A DNA stretch of 5,387 nt from an uncultured Lachnospiraceae bacterium (GCA_905236545.1 CAJOQO010000220.1:1-5387); one strand, 5' to 3'. Positions 1 to 5,387 are shown, numbered from the stretch's first letter. The notes: generated from the letters alone by a model not told the origin. Made by a program: numbers and translations.

Positions 1-1
1 G

Positions 2-98
2 GTTACTATTCACGGCCGGTCTGAGTCTTTGTATCTGACGCGTCAGGCTTGCCTGTAAGCGGCAGAATAAAGCTCAGATCAGGACCGTGAATCGTAAC
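2..98. repeat. Long imperfect foldback (inverted repeat)
   Basis: The two halves pair concentrically around position 50. The outer arms 2-15 and 85-98 match at 13 of 14 positions. Inside them, 20-25 pairs with 73-78, 27-30 with 69-72, 34-37 with 63-66, 39-41 with 59-61, and the tip closes through CAGGC at 44-48 and GCCTG at 51-55. This gives about 34 pairs in 97 bases. A separate 12-bp perfect palindrome (CTGACGCGTCAG, 35-46) competes with the tip. No T-run follows on either strand, so it is not a standard terminator. It could be a small foldback (MITE-like) element or a structured RNA. It touches the left edge of the window, so any target duplication on that side cannot be seen. Confidence 0.6.
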
Positions 99-165
99 GC
101 CCACTCCGGCTGAGCTCTTTGCCGACTGGTGATCAGGAGCGGCTTGTATCAGAAGCCCTGTGGCT
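99..165 (-). repeat. 67-bp dispersed repeat, left copy (inverted relative to right copy)
   Basis: The reverse complement of this segment recurs at 1906-1971. Bases 99-137 match 1933-1971 perfectly (39 of 39). After that there are two substitutions (at 138 and 147), a short divergent run with a one-base length difference (about 153-158), and a shared TGTGGCT end. The segment can form a small hairpin from GCCG (121-124) and CGGC (140-143). It starts directly after the foldback at 2-98, which the right copy lacks. No target duplication is visible outside the pair. Its nature is unknown; a dispersed extragenic repeat or the end of an old element are both possible. Confidence 0.8.
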
Positions 166-280
166 TTTGCATGACACTCAGGGGGTGGCTATGATACCAT
201 TCCGTCTGTTCCGAAGAAAACACACTGACGGTAAGGAACAGCAACACCTCCGTTCCTGCGGATCACGACCCTGCCGATAC

Positions 281-310
281 AAAAAGCCGCCCGGCAAAGA
301 TCCGGACGGC
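281..310 (-). terminator. Intrinsic terminator of the NlpC/P60 gene
   Basis: Read on the minus strand, a 9-bp stem (302-310 pairing with 286-294, including one G-U pair) closes a 7-base loop and is followed by five T (285-281). It lies about 70 bases after the hydrolase stop codon and ends that transcript before the repeat and foldback. Confidence 0.8.
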
Positions 311-379
311 GGACTGTCTTTCCTGTGCCGCCTTCACCGCCCGTTCAGGCGGAAACCCCCGCCCTCGGGTCGGTATCAG

Positions 380-1804
380 TCAGGCCCAGTACCTCATATT
401 ATGATCCTTCACACGGCTCTTCACATAATCCATATCGGAAATGATGATTCCAAGCCTTGAATTCGCCGCATGGACAATCTTATTGTTTCCGATATACATC
501 GCGACATGAGACGCGTAGCTGCTGCTTCCGTAGAAGACCAGGTCACCCGGCAGAAGGTCCGCGTCTTTTATCACCATCCCCTTCTTGTAACCCAGCTTCT
601 GATACGCAGCGTTCGGTCCCTTCATCTGGTCATCCGCGACCCTCATCAGCTGGATCCCGAATTTCTGATGCACGGAATAGCAGAAGCCCGAACAATCCGC
701 TCCCTTGGTCAGGCTCGTCCCGCCATATACGTAAGGATTGCCGACAAACTGCTGCGCATACGTCGCCATCGCGGCACCCGACGCGTCAGTCGTTCCGGTA
801 ACTTTTCCTTCCTCATCAATCTGATACATGGTTCCGTTGATGGACGTAACGGTGTTCTTCAGCAGCGCACCATCTTCCCCAAAACAATATTGAACGTTTT
901 CAATTGTCTGAAGACCGGTCACAAGGACTCCGTCCGTTCCGGAATAATAGGTCTTGCCGTCGATGTTGGTCCATTTTGCAGTCTGCAGATTACCGATCTC
1001 GTCGTAGATATACCGCTTCCCGTCCTTCTCCGTGACCGTCATCTTAACCAGGGACGCTGACTTGCGCACCCCTTCCGCATCGACATACCACTTTGTGCCG
1101 ATGTACATATTGGTGGCCATCCGGCCGTCCTGCTGGAAATAATAATACTTCCCGTCGAGCTTGACCCACTTCTCGCAGGCCGCGGGTCCTGCCTTCGTGA
1201 AATAGTAGTAATAGCCGCCAACCTTCTTTTTCTTGCCGGTGACCATCTTTCCGTTAGACTTCTTGAAGAAATACTGATACAGCCCGACCTTCACGAGCCC
1301 TTTCGCAAGCTTGCCGTCCGGAAATGCGTAATAATTGCTCTTCTCATATTGGAAGAATTTTCCGCTGTATACAACACCCTTCTTATTCGTGATATACAGG
1401 TTGCCTTCCTCATCCTTCAGTTTCCCTGTCTGAAGCAATCCGGTATCCGGGGCAAAAAAGTACAGCTTCTTACCGATCTTCGTAAGCCCGAACGCTTTCT
1501 CCCCCTCCTCGTTCAGATAGTACTTCTTCTTAAACCACTTATTCTGCAGGATCACACCGCTCTTCGACGCACGGTATTCATTCCCGTCCGGAGTCTTGAC
1601 CCACGCCTTTTTTTTCATGACGCCGTTCGCGTCAAAATAATACATCTTGTCATCGATGGTCTGAAGGCCGGTCAGATAGGTTCCGTCCTCATCCTGGTAA
1701 TAGGTATTACCACCCTTCTCAACAAAATCAGCATGCACATACCCTGCACACATTATGAATAAGGATAGAGCAAGGAGAACCATCCCGGCCAAACGCTTTT
1801 TCAT
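380..1804 (-). CDS. Secreted cell-wall-binding NlpC/P60 peptidase
   Basis: This is a 474-residue exported protein. It has a Sec signal peptide (lysines at 2-3, a hydrophobic stretch at about 6-21, likely cleavage after VHA at residue 25). A long array of degenerate glucan/choline-binding-type wall repeats follows at about 28-335, rich in Tyr, Gly and Lys. Examples are TGLQTIDDKMYYF from residue 45, KWVKLDGKYYYF from 212 and KWTNIDGKTYY from 278. The C-terminal NlpC/P60 domain (about 343-473) shows the expected catalytic residues: Cys371 in DCSGF, His433 in SHVAMYIG, and His445 in VHAA. Family knowledge says such enzymes cut peptide bonds in peptidoglycan stem peptides, often the D-Glu to diamino acid bond; the exact bond here is inference. 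The repeats probably hold the enzyme on the wall. The start is supported by AGGAGGA (1811-1817) six bases upstream. The gene is a single unit with its own promoter and terminator. Confidence 0.93.
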   Translation of the reverse strand: MKKRLAGMVLLALSLFIMCAGYVHADFVEKGGNTYYQDEDGTYLTGLQTIDDKMYYFDANGVMKKKAWVKTPDGNEYRASKSGVILQNKWFKKKYYLNEEGEKAFGLTKIGKKLYFFAPDTGLLQTGKLKDEEGNLYITNKKGVVYSGKFFQYEKSNYYAFPDGKLAKGLVKVGLYQYFFKKSNGKMVTGKKKKVGGYYYYFTKAGPAACEKWVKLDGKYYYFQQDGRMATNMYIGTKWYVDAEGVRKSASLVKMTVTEKDGKRYIYDEIGNLQTAKWTNIDGKTYYSGTDGVLVTGLQTIENVQYCFGEDGALLKNTVTSINGTMYQIDEEGKVTGTTDASGAAMATYAQQFVGNPYVYGGTSLTKGADCSGFCYSVHQKFGIQLMRVADDQMKGPNAAYQKLGYKKGMVIKDADLLPGDLVFYGSSSYASHVAMYIGNNKIVHAANSRLGIIISDMDYVKSRVKDHNMRYWA

Positions 1805-1821
1805 GTGAACTCCTCCTGAAT

Positions 1822-1838
1822 ATTACGAAATTGTTACA
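1822..1838 (-). promoter_or_regulatory. WalR-box-like sequence in the hydrolase leader
   Basis: On the minus strand this reads TGTAAC-AATTT-CGTAAT. The WalR (YycF) consensus of Bacillus and Staphylococcus is TGTWAH-N5-TGTWAH, so 11 of 12 defined positions match. WalRK controls wall hydrolases, including NlpC/P60 enzymes, in those species. The site begins a few bases after the predicted transcription start, a position that would favour repression rather than activation. That WalR acts here is inference; the sequence is AT-rich and a chance match is possible. Confidence 0.4.
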
Positions 1839-1847
1839 TTTGTTTTA

Positions 1848-1876
1848 ATTCTACTCTTGCCCCTGTAGCATGTCAA
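1848..1876 (-). promoter_or_regulatory. Sigma-A promoter of the NlpC/P60 gene
   Basis: On the minus strand a perfect -35 TTGACA (1876-1871) is followed after 17 bases by TAGAAT (1853-1848), one mismatch from consensus. Transcription would start near 1841, giving a leader of about 37 bases ahead of the AGGAGGA site and the start codon. Confidence 0.85.
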
Positions 1877-1905
1877 GTCTGTGTTTCCTGACCACCTTTT
1901 CCGGC

Positions 1906-1971
1906 AGCCACAGGGGGCTGATGCAAGCCGCCCCTGATCACCAGTCGGCAAAGAGCTCAGCCGGAGTGGGC
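1906..1971 (+). repeat. 67-bp dispersed repeat, right copy (66 bp here)
   Basis: This is the inverted partner of 99-165, one base shorter. The 39 bases at its right end (1933-1971) are identical to the left copy. It sits between the hydrolase promoter and the proC promoter, about 100 bases before the proC start. No foldback like that at 2-98 follows it; instead there is a small hairpin at 1985-2001. The two copies bracket the complete hydrolase transcription unit, and recombination between them would invert it. Confidence 0.8.
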
Positions 1972-1984
1972 TGCAGGTTTGCGA

Positions 1985-2001
1985 TGCGGAAGCCATCCGC
2001 A
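1985..2001 (+). other. Small perfect hairpin before the proC promoter
   Basis: TGCGGA and TCCGCA form a 6-bp perfect stem around a 5-base loop. There is no T-run after it, so it is not a terminator. It lies upstream of the predicted proC start site, so it is not in that mRNA. It may belong to the right repeat copy or have no function. Confidence 0.4.
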
Positions 2002-2024
2002 GGCCGGAGCATACGTTCCCTTTC

Positions 2025-2053
2025 TTGACGGACAAAACACCAGCTCATATACT
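2025..2053 (+). promoter_or_regulatory. Sigma-A promoter of proC
   Basis: TTGACG (2025-2030), a 17-base spacer and TATACT (2048-2053) make a near-consensus promoter. The expected start of transcription (about 2059-2061) falls at the ribosome binding site, so the leader would be only about 15 bases long. This leaves no room for an attenuator or riboswitch in the mRNA. Confidence 0.85.
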
Positions 2054-2059
2054 CTTGGC

Positions 2060-2065
2060 AGGAGG
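2060..2065 (+). promoter_or_regulatory. proC: Ribosome binding site fixing the proC start
   Basis: A perfect AGGAGG lies nine bases before the ATG at 2075. It rules out the in-frame ATG at 1979, which lies upstream of the promoter. Confidence 0.9.
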
Positions 2066-2074
2066 AAACATCTT

Positions 2075-2866
2075 ATGAAAATCGGTTTTATCGGATGTGG
2101 GAACATGGGATCTGCCATGATCCGCGGCATCCTGTCTTCCGGGCTGGCCGCCAGGGAAGACATCTCCGCGGCTGCCCGCACACAGGAATCACAAAACAGA
2201 ATAAGGGAGGAGCTGGGAATCGGATGTGCTTCGAATGAGGAGGTGGCTGCCTCTTCCGATCTGCTGGTTCTTGCCGTGAAGCCGCAGGTTTACGAGAATG
2301 TGATCTCACAGATCCGTACCTGCGTAAAGGATTCTGTCATCATCGTGTCTGTCGCACCCGGAAAGAGCCTTGCGTGGCTGAAGGATCAGTTTGGAAGAGA
2401 TCTGAAGATCGTCCGGGCCATGCCGAACACGCCCGCAATTGTCGGCGAAGGAATGAGCGGCCTGACCCCGAACGAATCTGTAACCGGCGAAGACCTTGCC
2501 CTCGTCCTTCGTCTGTTCGAAAGCTTCGGAAAAGCGCTTTCCGTTCCGGAACATCTTCTGGATGTTGTCACGGCAGTTTCCGGCAGCTCCCCCGCCTATG
2601 TATTCCTCTTTCTGGAAGCCATGGCGGACGGAGCGGTCGCACTTGGCATGCCCCGCGCCCAGGCCCTCCGGTTCGCAGCGCAGGCAGTTCTGGGATCCGC
2701 AAAGATGCTCCTGGAAACCGGGATGCATCCGGGCGCCCTGAAGGACATGGTATGCTCACCGGGAGGGACCACGATCGAGGCGGTCCGGGTGCTGGAGGAA
2801 AAAGGATTCCGCTCCAGTGTGATCGAAGCTGAGCTTGCATGCGCGCGAAAGGCACGCGGGATGTAA
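2075..2866 (+). CDS. proC: Pyrroline-5-carboxylate reductase
   Basis: ProC catalyses the last step of proline synthesis, reducing 1-pyrroline-5-carboxylate to L-proline with NAD(P)H in the cytoplasm. The 263-residue length is normal for the family. The N-terminal Rossmann fold opens with GFIGCGNMGSAM (residues 4-15), followed by AVKPQ (67-71) and AMPNTP (115-120). The C-terminal helical dimerisation domain carries TAVSGSSPAYVF (166-177) and the family signature around SPGGTTIEAVRVLE (228-241). All core motifs are intact. The start is set by the AGGAGG site, and the first residues MKIGFIG are typical of ProC. It is transcribed alone from its own promoter and ends at a strong terminator 14 bases downstream. 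No proA or proB lies in the window. Confidence 0.97.
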   Translation: MKIGFIGCGNMGSAMIRGILSSGLAAREDISAAARTQESQNRIREELGIGCASNEEVAASSDLLVLAVKPQVYENVISQIRTCVKDSVIIVSVAPGKSLAWLKDQFGRDLKIVRAMPNTPAIVGEGMSGLTPNESVTGEDLALVLRLFESFGKALSVPEHLLDVVTAVSGSSPAYVFLFLEAMADGAVALGMPRAQALRFAAQAVLGSAKMLLETGMHPGALKDMVCSPGGTTIEAVRVLEEKGFRSSVIEAELACARKARGM

Positions 2867-2880
2867 AAGGCGTAGACCGC

Positions 2881-2914
2881 AAAGGGGAGGAGCATAAGCT
2901 CCTCCCCTTTTTTT
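2881..2914 (+). terminator. Intrinsic terminator of proC
   Basis: A perfect 13-bp stem (2881-2893 with 2898-2910) closes an ATAA loop and ends in seven T (2908-2914). It serves proC on the plus strand. It could also slow the converging S1-gene transcript, but the minus-strand tail is only three T before GCGG, so that role is weaker. Confidence 0.93.
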
Positions 2915-2929
2915 CACCGGTTATCATCC

Positions 2930-2995
2930 GTCTGTCACTCTGTCTGAACCGGTACTCTGTCCGGACCGGCACTCCATTCTGTCCGGCACTCAGTT
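2930..2995. repeat. Degenerate short tandem repeat at the 3' end of the S1 gene
   Basis: Four uneven units begin GTCTG or GTCCG and contain CACTC or TACTC: 2930-2941, 2942-2958, 2959-2980 and 2981-2995. Units 2 and 3 share ACCGGYACTC, and short palindromes (ACCGGT, GTCCGGAC) lie inside them. The last unit overlaps the stop codon of the S1 gene. The pattern is visible by eye but imperfect. Confidence 0.45.
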
Positions 2996-4186
2996 CAGCT
3001 TGATTCCCTTCAGCAGGTCCCCAAGTCCTGTTCCGATCGCTTCGCTCTTCGGAAGCTTGAAGCTCACCTTCTCTTCTCTCTCCGGCGCCGGCGCGGACTC
3101 ATCCAGCACCTTCATGCTCAGGCTGATCCTTCCGTCCGCAGTCTTGATCACCTTAACCCTGACAGTCTCGCCTTCCTTCAGAACCTCCGACGGAGTCTTG
3201 ATCCGCTTCTGGCTGATCTGGGAAACATGAAGAAGTCCGGTAACACCCTTGCCAAGGTTGATAAACGCACCGTAGTCCTTCAGTGTCTCAACAGTTCCTT
3301 CCGTCACCATCCCGACCTTTACGGCAGCTGCTGCCTCCTTGCGTTCGGCAGCTTCCTTCTCCCTGAGGATCTCCTTCGAAGAAAGAACCAGCTTCTTTCC
3401 ATCCTTCTCCGCAGTGATCACGCGCGCTTCAACGGTCTTGCCAACCCAGTTGTTCAGATCATCGTCCGACACGAATCCAAGGCTCAGCTTGGAGGCCGGA
3501 ATGAATCCCCTGATGCCTTCCAGGACTGTGGTGACGCCGGATTTGGTAACGCCGTTGATCCTGACACTGACTGTCTCCTTCGATGAAAGCAGATCCAGCA
3601 GCCTGTCCCACGCCCTGGCAGCGGATGCCGCCTTCATGGACAGAACAACATTTCCGTGGCCGTCATCCGGACGGACGACCGTTGCCTCCACCTCATCCCC
3701 GGTCTTGATATTCTCCTGCAGATTGAAAGCCGGGTCATCGCTTACATCCTGCCTGCGGATGATGCCGGTCGTAGAGCCGAGCTCAACCATGATCTTGTCC
3801 ATGTCAACGCTCACAACCGTGCACTTCACCTTCTCGCCGCGCTCATATCTGCGCAAAGACGCATCGATCTCCGCCTCATAGTCCGCCATGGACTCCACCG
3901 GCTCCTCAGACTTCTCCGGCGCAGCCGCCTTCTCTGTTTCCGGCGAATCCTCTGCCGTCTCGGACGCGGCAGCCGCCGGCTCAGGAGCCGCAGCCTCTGT
4001 TGTCTCAGCCGCAGCAGCTTCCGCCGTCTCAGCCACAGCCGATTCCGCTGTCTCAGCCGCAGCCGATTCCGCCGCCTCAGCCGTCTCATTCACGGCCGCG
4101 GCCGCCTCAGCTGTCTCCACAGCCTCTGCTACAGTATCCACCTGTGCATCAGCCTCGGTTACCGGTGTTTTCATTTCCTGTTCCAT
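2990..4186 (-). CDS. S1-domain RNA-binding protein (ribosomal S1-like) with Ala/Glu-rich N-terminal tail
   Basis: This 398-residue protein has three S1 (OB-fold) domains: about 116-186, 203-272 and 291-359. The third carries the classic DYGAFINLGKGVTGLLHVSQIS pattern in parts (304-325). The second has LEGIRGFIPASKL (222-234), and the AWDRL link (192-196) between domains one and two is typical of bacterial ribosomal S1 and its YpfD-type relatives. Residues 1-115 are low-complexity and acidic, rich in Ala, Glu and Thr with an 8-residue repeat, and probably disordered. The C-terminal tail (360-398) has no known domain. S1 proteins bind single-stranded RNA and can help translation start; whether this three-domain form joins the ribosome is uncertain. 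Start: AGGAGG lies ten bases upstream; Met5 is a less likely alternative. It converges with proC and diverges from sua5. Confidence 0.9.
   Translation of the reverse strand: MEQEMKTPVTEADAQVDTVAEAVETAEAAAAVNETAEAAESAAAETAESAVAETAEAAAAETTEAAAPEPAAAASETAEDSPETEKAAAPEKSEEPVESMADYEAEIDASLRRYERGEKVKCTVVSVDMDKIMVELGSTTGIIRRQDVSDDPAFNLQENIKTGDEVEATVVRPDDGHGNVVLSMKAASAARAWDRLLDLLSSKETVSVRINGVTKSGVTTVLEGIRGFIPASKLSLGFVSDDDLNNWVGKTVEARVITAEKDGKKLVLSSKEILREKEAAERKEAAAAVKVGMVTEGTVETLKDYGAFINLGKGVTGLLHVSQISQKRIKTPSEVLKEGETVRVKVIKTADGRISLSMKVLDESAPAPEREEKVSFKLPKSEAIGTGLGDLLKGIKLN
4002..4073 (-). repeat. Three 24-bp tandem repeats inside the S1-protein tail
   Basis: Units at 4002-4025, 4026-4049 and 4050-4073 begin GTCTCAGCC and end TTCCGC plus one base, with only a few differences between them. 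A decayed fourth unit starts at 4074. Each unit codes for eight residues of the type AETAESAV, so unit gain or loss would keep the reading frame. This explains the repetitive Glu-Thr-Ala tail. Confidence 0.8.
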
Positions 4187-4196
4187 AACAGACGAA

Positions 4197-4209
4197 CCTC
4201 CTAAAAAAA
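4197..4209 (-). promoter_or_regulatory. AGGAGG preceded directly by seven U in the S1-gene leader
   Basis: On the minus strand the mRNA reads seven U (4209-4203) and then AGGAGG (4202-4197), ten bases before the start codon. U-rich tracts just upstream of a Shine-Dalgarno site are known preferred S1-binding sites in E. coli, so the S1-like product could bind its own leader. The tract is seen; the regulatory role is inference. Confidence 0.75.
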
Positions 4210-4220
4210 CGTTATTAGCT

Positions 4221-4250
4221 AGTATATCACAATCTCCGGAAAATGCACCA
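4221..4250 (-). promoter_or_regulatory. Extended -10 promoter of the S1-domain gene
   Basis: On the minus strand TGA-TATACT (4229-4221) gives an extended -10 element. The -35 region (near 4250-4244, TGGTGCA) is poor, which extended -10 promoters tolerate. Transcription would begin near 4214, with a leader of about 28 bases. Confidence 0.65.
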
Positions 4251-4263
4251 GAAATGTTGTTTC

Positions 4264-4292
4264 TTCACAGGAGAAAATGTGCGTGCTATAAT
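4264..4292 (+). promoter_or_regulatory. Sigma-A promoter of the Sua5 gene
   Basis: TTCACA (4264-4269), a 17-base spacer and a perfect TATAAT (4287-4292) preceded by TGC (an extended -10) make a strong promoter. Transcription would begin near 4299, leaving a leader of about 26 bases. It is divergent from the S1-gene promoter, with their -10 elements about 60 bases apart. Confidence 0.85.
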
Positions 4293-4324
4293 CTCCGTGA
4301 AAAGATACCTGGTTTGGAGGATCT

Positions 4325-5371
4325 ATGAACACAATATGGGCTGATATGAGGCAGGGCGTAGACGCCCGGCTCATGGAGACGGCAGGCAGAATCATCGCAT
4401 CCGGAGGACTGGTTGCTTTTCCAACCGAAACGGTATACGGGCTTGGCGGCAATGCGCTCGATTCTGATGCGTCGGCAAAAATCTACCGTGCCAAAGGCCG
4501 CCCCTCCGACAATCCTCTGATCGTTCACATCGCCTGTCTGGACAGCCTGGAGCAGATCGTATCCTCCGTTCCGGAACAGGCATATATGCTGGCGCATTCC
4601 TTCTGGCCCGGCCCGCTGACCATCATCATGAACCGCAGCGCGCATGTCCCCTCTTCTGTTACCGGCGGACTCGACAGTGTGGCAGTGCGGATGCCGGATC
4701 ACGAAATCGCGCTTGCCCTGATCCGCGAAGGAGGCGGCTATATCGCGGCTCCGAGCGCCAACACTTCAGGGCGGCCGAGTCCGACCACCGCGCAGCATGT
4801 ACGTGACGACCTTGACGGAAAGATCGATATGATCATCGACGGAGGCAGTGTAGGGATCGGCGTAGAATCAACCATTATCGATCTTACGGAAGACATACCG
4901 ATGATCCTGCGGCCCGGCTATATCAGCCTGGAGATGCTCCGGGACGTGCTCGGCGAAGTCCGGATGGATCCCGGGCTTCACAGCAGGGATCCTTCCTTCC
5001 GCCCGAAGGCGCCCGGAATGAAGTACCGCCATTATGCGCCAAAAGCAGACCTCACCATCGTTGAGGGACGGGCGGAGGATGTACGCGCTGCCATCGATTC
5101 CCTTGCGCGCGACGCCGCATCCCGCGGGCTCACCTGCGGCATCATCGCCGCGGACGAAGACGCCTGCGGCTATCACTGCGGAATCGTCCGTTCCGCGGGC
5201 AGCCGGGCGAGGGAGATTACGATCTCGCAGCACCTGTTCGGCATTCTGCGCGAATTCGATGACCTCGGCGTTGATGTCATCTACTCGGAATCATTTGACA
5301 CACCACAGATTGGGGCGGCCATCATGAACCGGCTGATGAAAGCCGCCGGCCATCATATCCTCAAAGTGTAG
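4325..5371 (+). CDS. sua5: L-threonylcarbamoyladenylate synthase, Sua5 type
   Basis: Sua5 (YwlC, TsaC2) makes threonylcarbamoyl-AMP from threonine, bicarbonate and ATP. TsaD with its partners then moves the group to A37 of tRNAs reading ANN codons (t6A). The 348-residue length fits the two-domain Sua5 form, not the short TsaC form. The YrdC catalytic domain (about 14-200) shows PTETVYGL (33-40), KGRPSDNPL (57-65), WPGPLT (94-99), VAVRMPDH (119-126), APSANTSGRPSPTTAQH (142-158), STIIDL (182-187) and LRPGYIS (195-201). The linker PGMKYRHYAP (230-239) is a Sua5 hallmark and leads to the C-terminal Sua5 domain (about 240-348). GGAGG lies four bases before the chosen ATG, a short but workable spacing. 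The gene has its own promoter. All core motifs are intact. The next gene lies beyond the window. Confidence 0.96.
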   Translation: MNTIWADMRQGVDARLMETAGRIIASGGLVAFPTETVYGLGGNALDSDASAKIYRAKGRPSDNPLIVHIACLDSLEQIVSSVPEQAYMLAHSFWPGPLTIIMNRSAHVPSSVTGGLDSVAVRMPDHEIALALIREGGGYIAAPSANTSGRPSPTTAQHVRDDLDGKIDMIIDGGSVGIGVESTIIDLTEDIPMILRPGYISLEMLRDVLGEVRMDPGLHSRDPSFRPKAPGMKYRHYAPKADLTIVEGRAEDVRAAIDSLARDAASRGLTCGIIAADEDACGYHCGIVRSAGSRAREITISQHLFGILREFDDLGVDVIYSESFDTPQIGAAIMNRLMKAAGHHILKV

Positions 5372-5387
5372 AACGCTTTTTCTCAAA

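Larger units (their letters stand above)
1..379. other. Gene-free region left of the hydrolase
   Basis: No convincing gene is visible in this stretch. From left to right it holds a long imperfect foldback, one copy of a 67-bp repeat, a patch of small inverted repeats, and the terminator of the hydrolase gene. The small repeats include CTGTTCC at 206-212 with GGAACAG at 235-241, and CCGCC at 337-341 with GGCGG at 348-352. The plus-strand open frame starting at 119 runs through the terminator and into the hydrolase gene on the opposite strand. It begins inside the repeat and resembles no protein family I know, so I do not call it a gene. Confidence 0.7.

Noticed and set aside
15..20. Lipoprotein signal (Cys19) in the NlpC/P60 protein (window coordinates of the gene 380-1804; residues 15-20)
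   Set aside because: The residues before Cys19 (FIM) do not fit a lipobox, and VHA at 23-25 is a good ordinary signal peptidase site.
2..98. Integron attC site
   Set aside because: The outer ends read GTTAC...GTAAC, the opposite of the RYYYAAC...GTTRRRY order of attC sites, and no integrase or cassette array is present.
119..460. Plus-strand open frame of 113 codons
   Set aside because: It begins inside the 67-bp repeat, crosses the hydrolase terminator and overlaps the 3' end of the hydrolase gene. It has no clear ribosome binding site and no recognisable domain.
99..1971. Insertion sequence with terminal inverted repeats
   Set aside because: There is no transposase between the repeats, the flanks (GTAAC on the left, TGCAG on the right) show no target duplication, and the only gene is a wall hydrolase.
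1823..2035. Minus-strand open frame of 70 codons
   Set aside because: It crosses the right repeat copy, the hydrolase promoter and the WalR-like site. Its resemblance to the frame at 119 (shared PTGDQ motif) only reflects the repeat.
1979..2074. 32-residue N-terminal extension of ProC from an upstream ATG
   Set aside because: The extension lies across the proC promoter, while a perfect ribosome binding site precedes the ATG at 2075, where the protein begins with the typical MKIGFIG.
3656..4328. Long plus-strand frames opposite the S1-gene tail, rich in Arg, Ser or Pro
   Set aside because: Their composition is the mirror of the 24-bp repeat and GC-rich codons of the real gene on the other strand. 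They have no domain of their own.

Overview
The window looks like chromosomal DNA from a moderately GC-rich Gram-positive bacterium, most likely a Clostridia member such as a Lachnospiraceae. The signs are strong AGGAGG ribosome binding sites, near-consensus sigma-A promoters, a Sec-secreted wall hydrolase with glucan/choline-binding-type repeats, and a stand-alone S1-domain protein with an Ala/Glu-rich tail. The organism assignment is inference; there is no rRNA or other marker here.

Layout. Positions 1-379 hold no convincing gene. They carry a large imperfect foldback (2-98), one copy of a 67-bp repeat (99-165) and an intrinsic terminator (281-310) for the gene to the right. Positions 380-1804 (minus strand) encode a secreted wall-binding NlpC/P60 peptidase. 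Its promoter and a WalR-box-like sequence lie just upstream. Positions 1805-2074 form a divergent control region with the second, inverted copy of the 67-bp repeat (1906-1971) and the proC promoter. proC (2075-2866, plus) ends at a strong terminator. Facing it is an S1-domain RNA-binding protein (2990-4186, minus). A 138-bp divergent region separates that gene from a Sua5-type threonylcarbamoyl-AMP synthase (4325-5371, plus).

How the genes relate. Each of the four genes has its own promoter and none forms an operon with another inside the window. proC (proline synthesis), the S1 protein (RNA binding/translation) and Sua5 (tRNA t6A modification) are housekeeping genes. The hydrolase is a wall-remodelling gene that stands apart: promoter, gene and terminator together are bracketed by the inverted 67-bp repeats.

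I found no CRISPR array, recognisable transposase, tRNA or rRNA, and no clear new biological system. The least explained parts are the inverted repeats around the hydrolase, the adjoining foldback, and the possible WalR site in the hydrolase leader.
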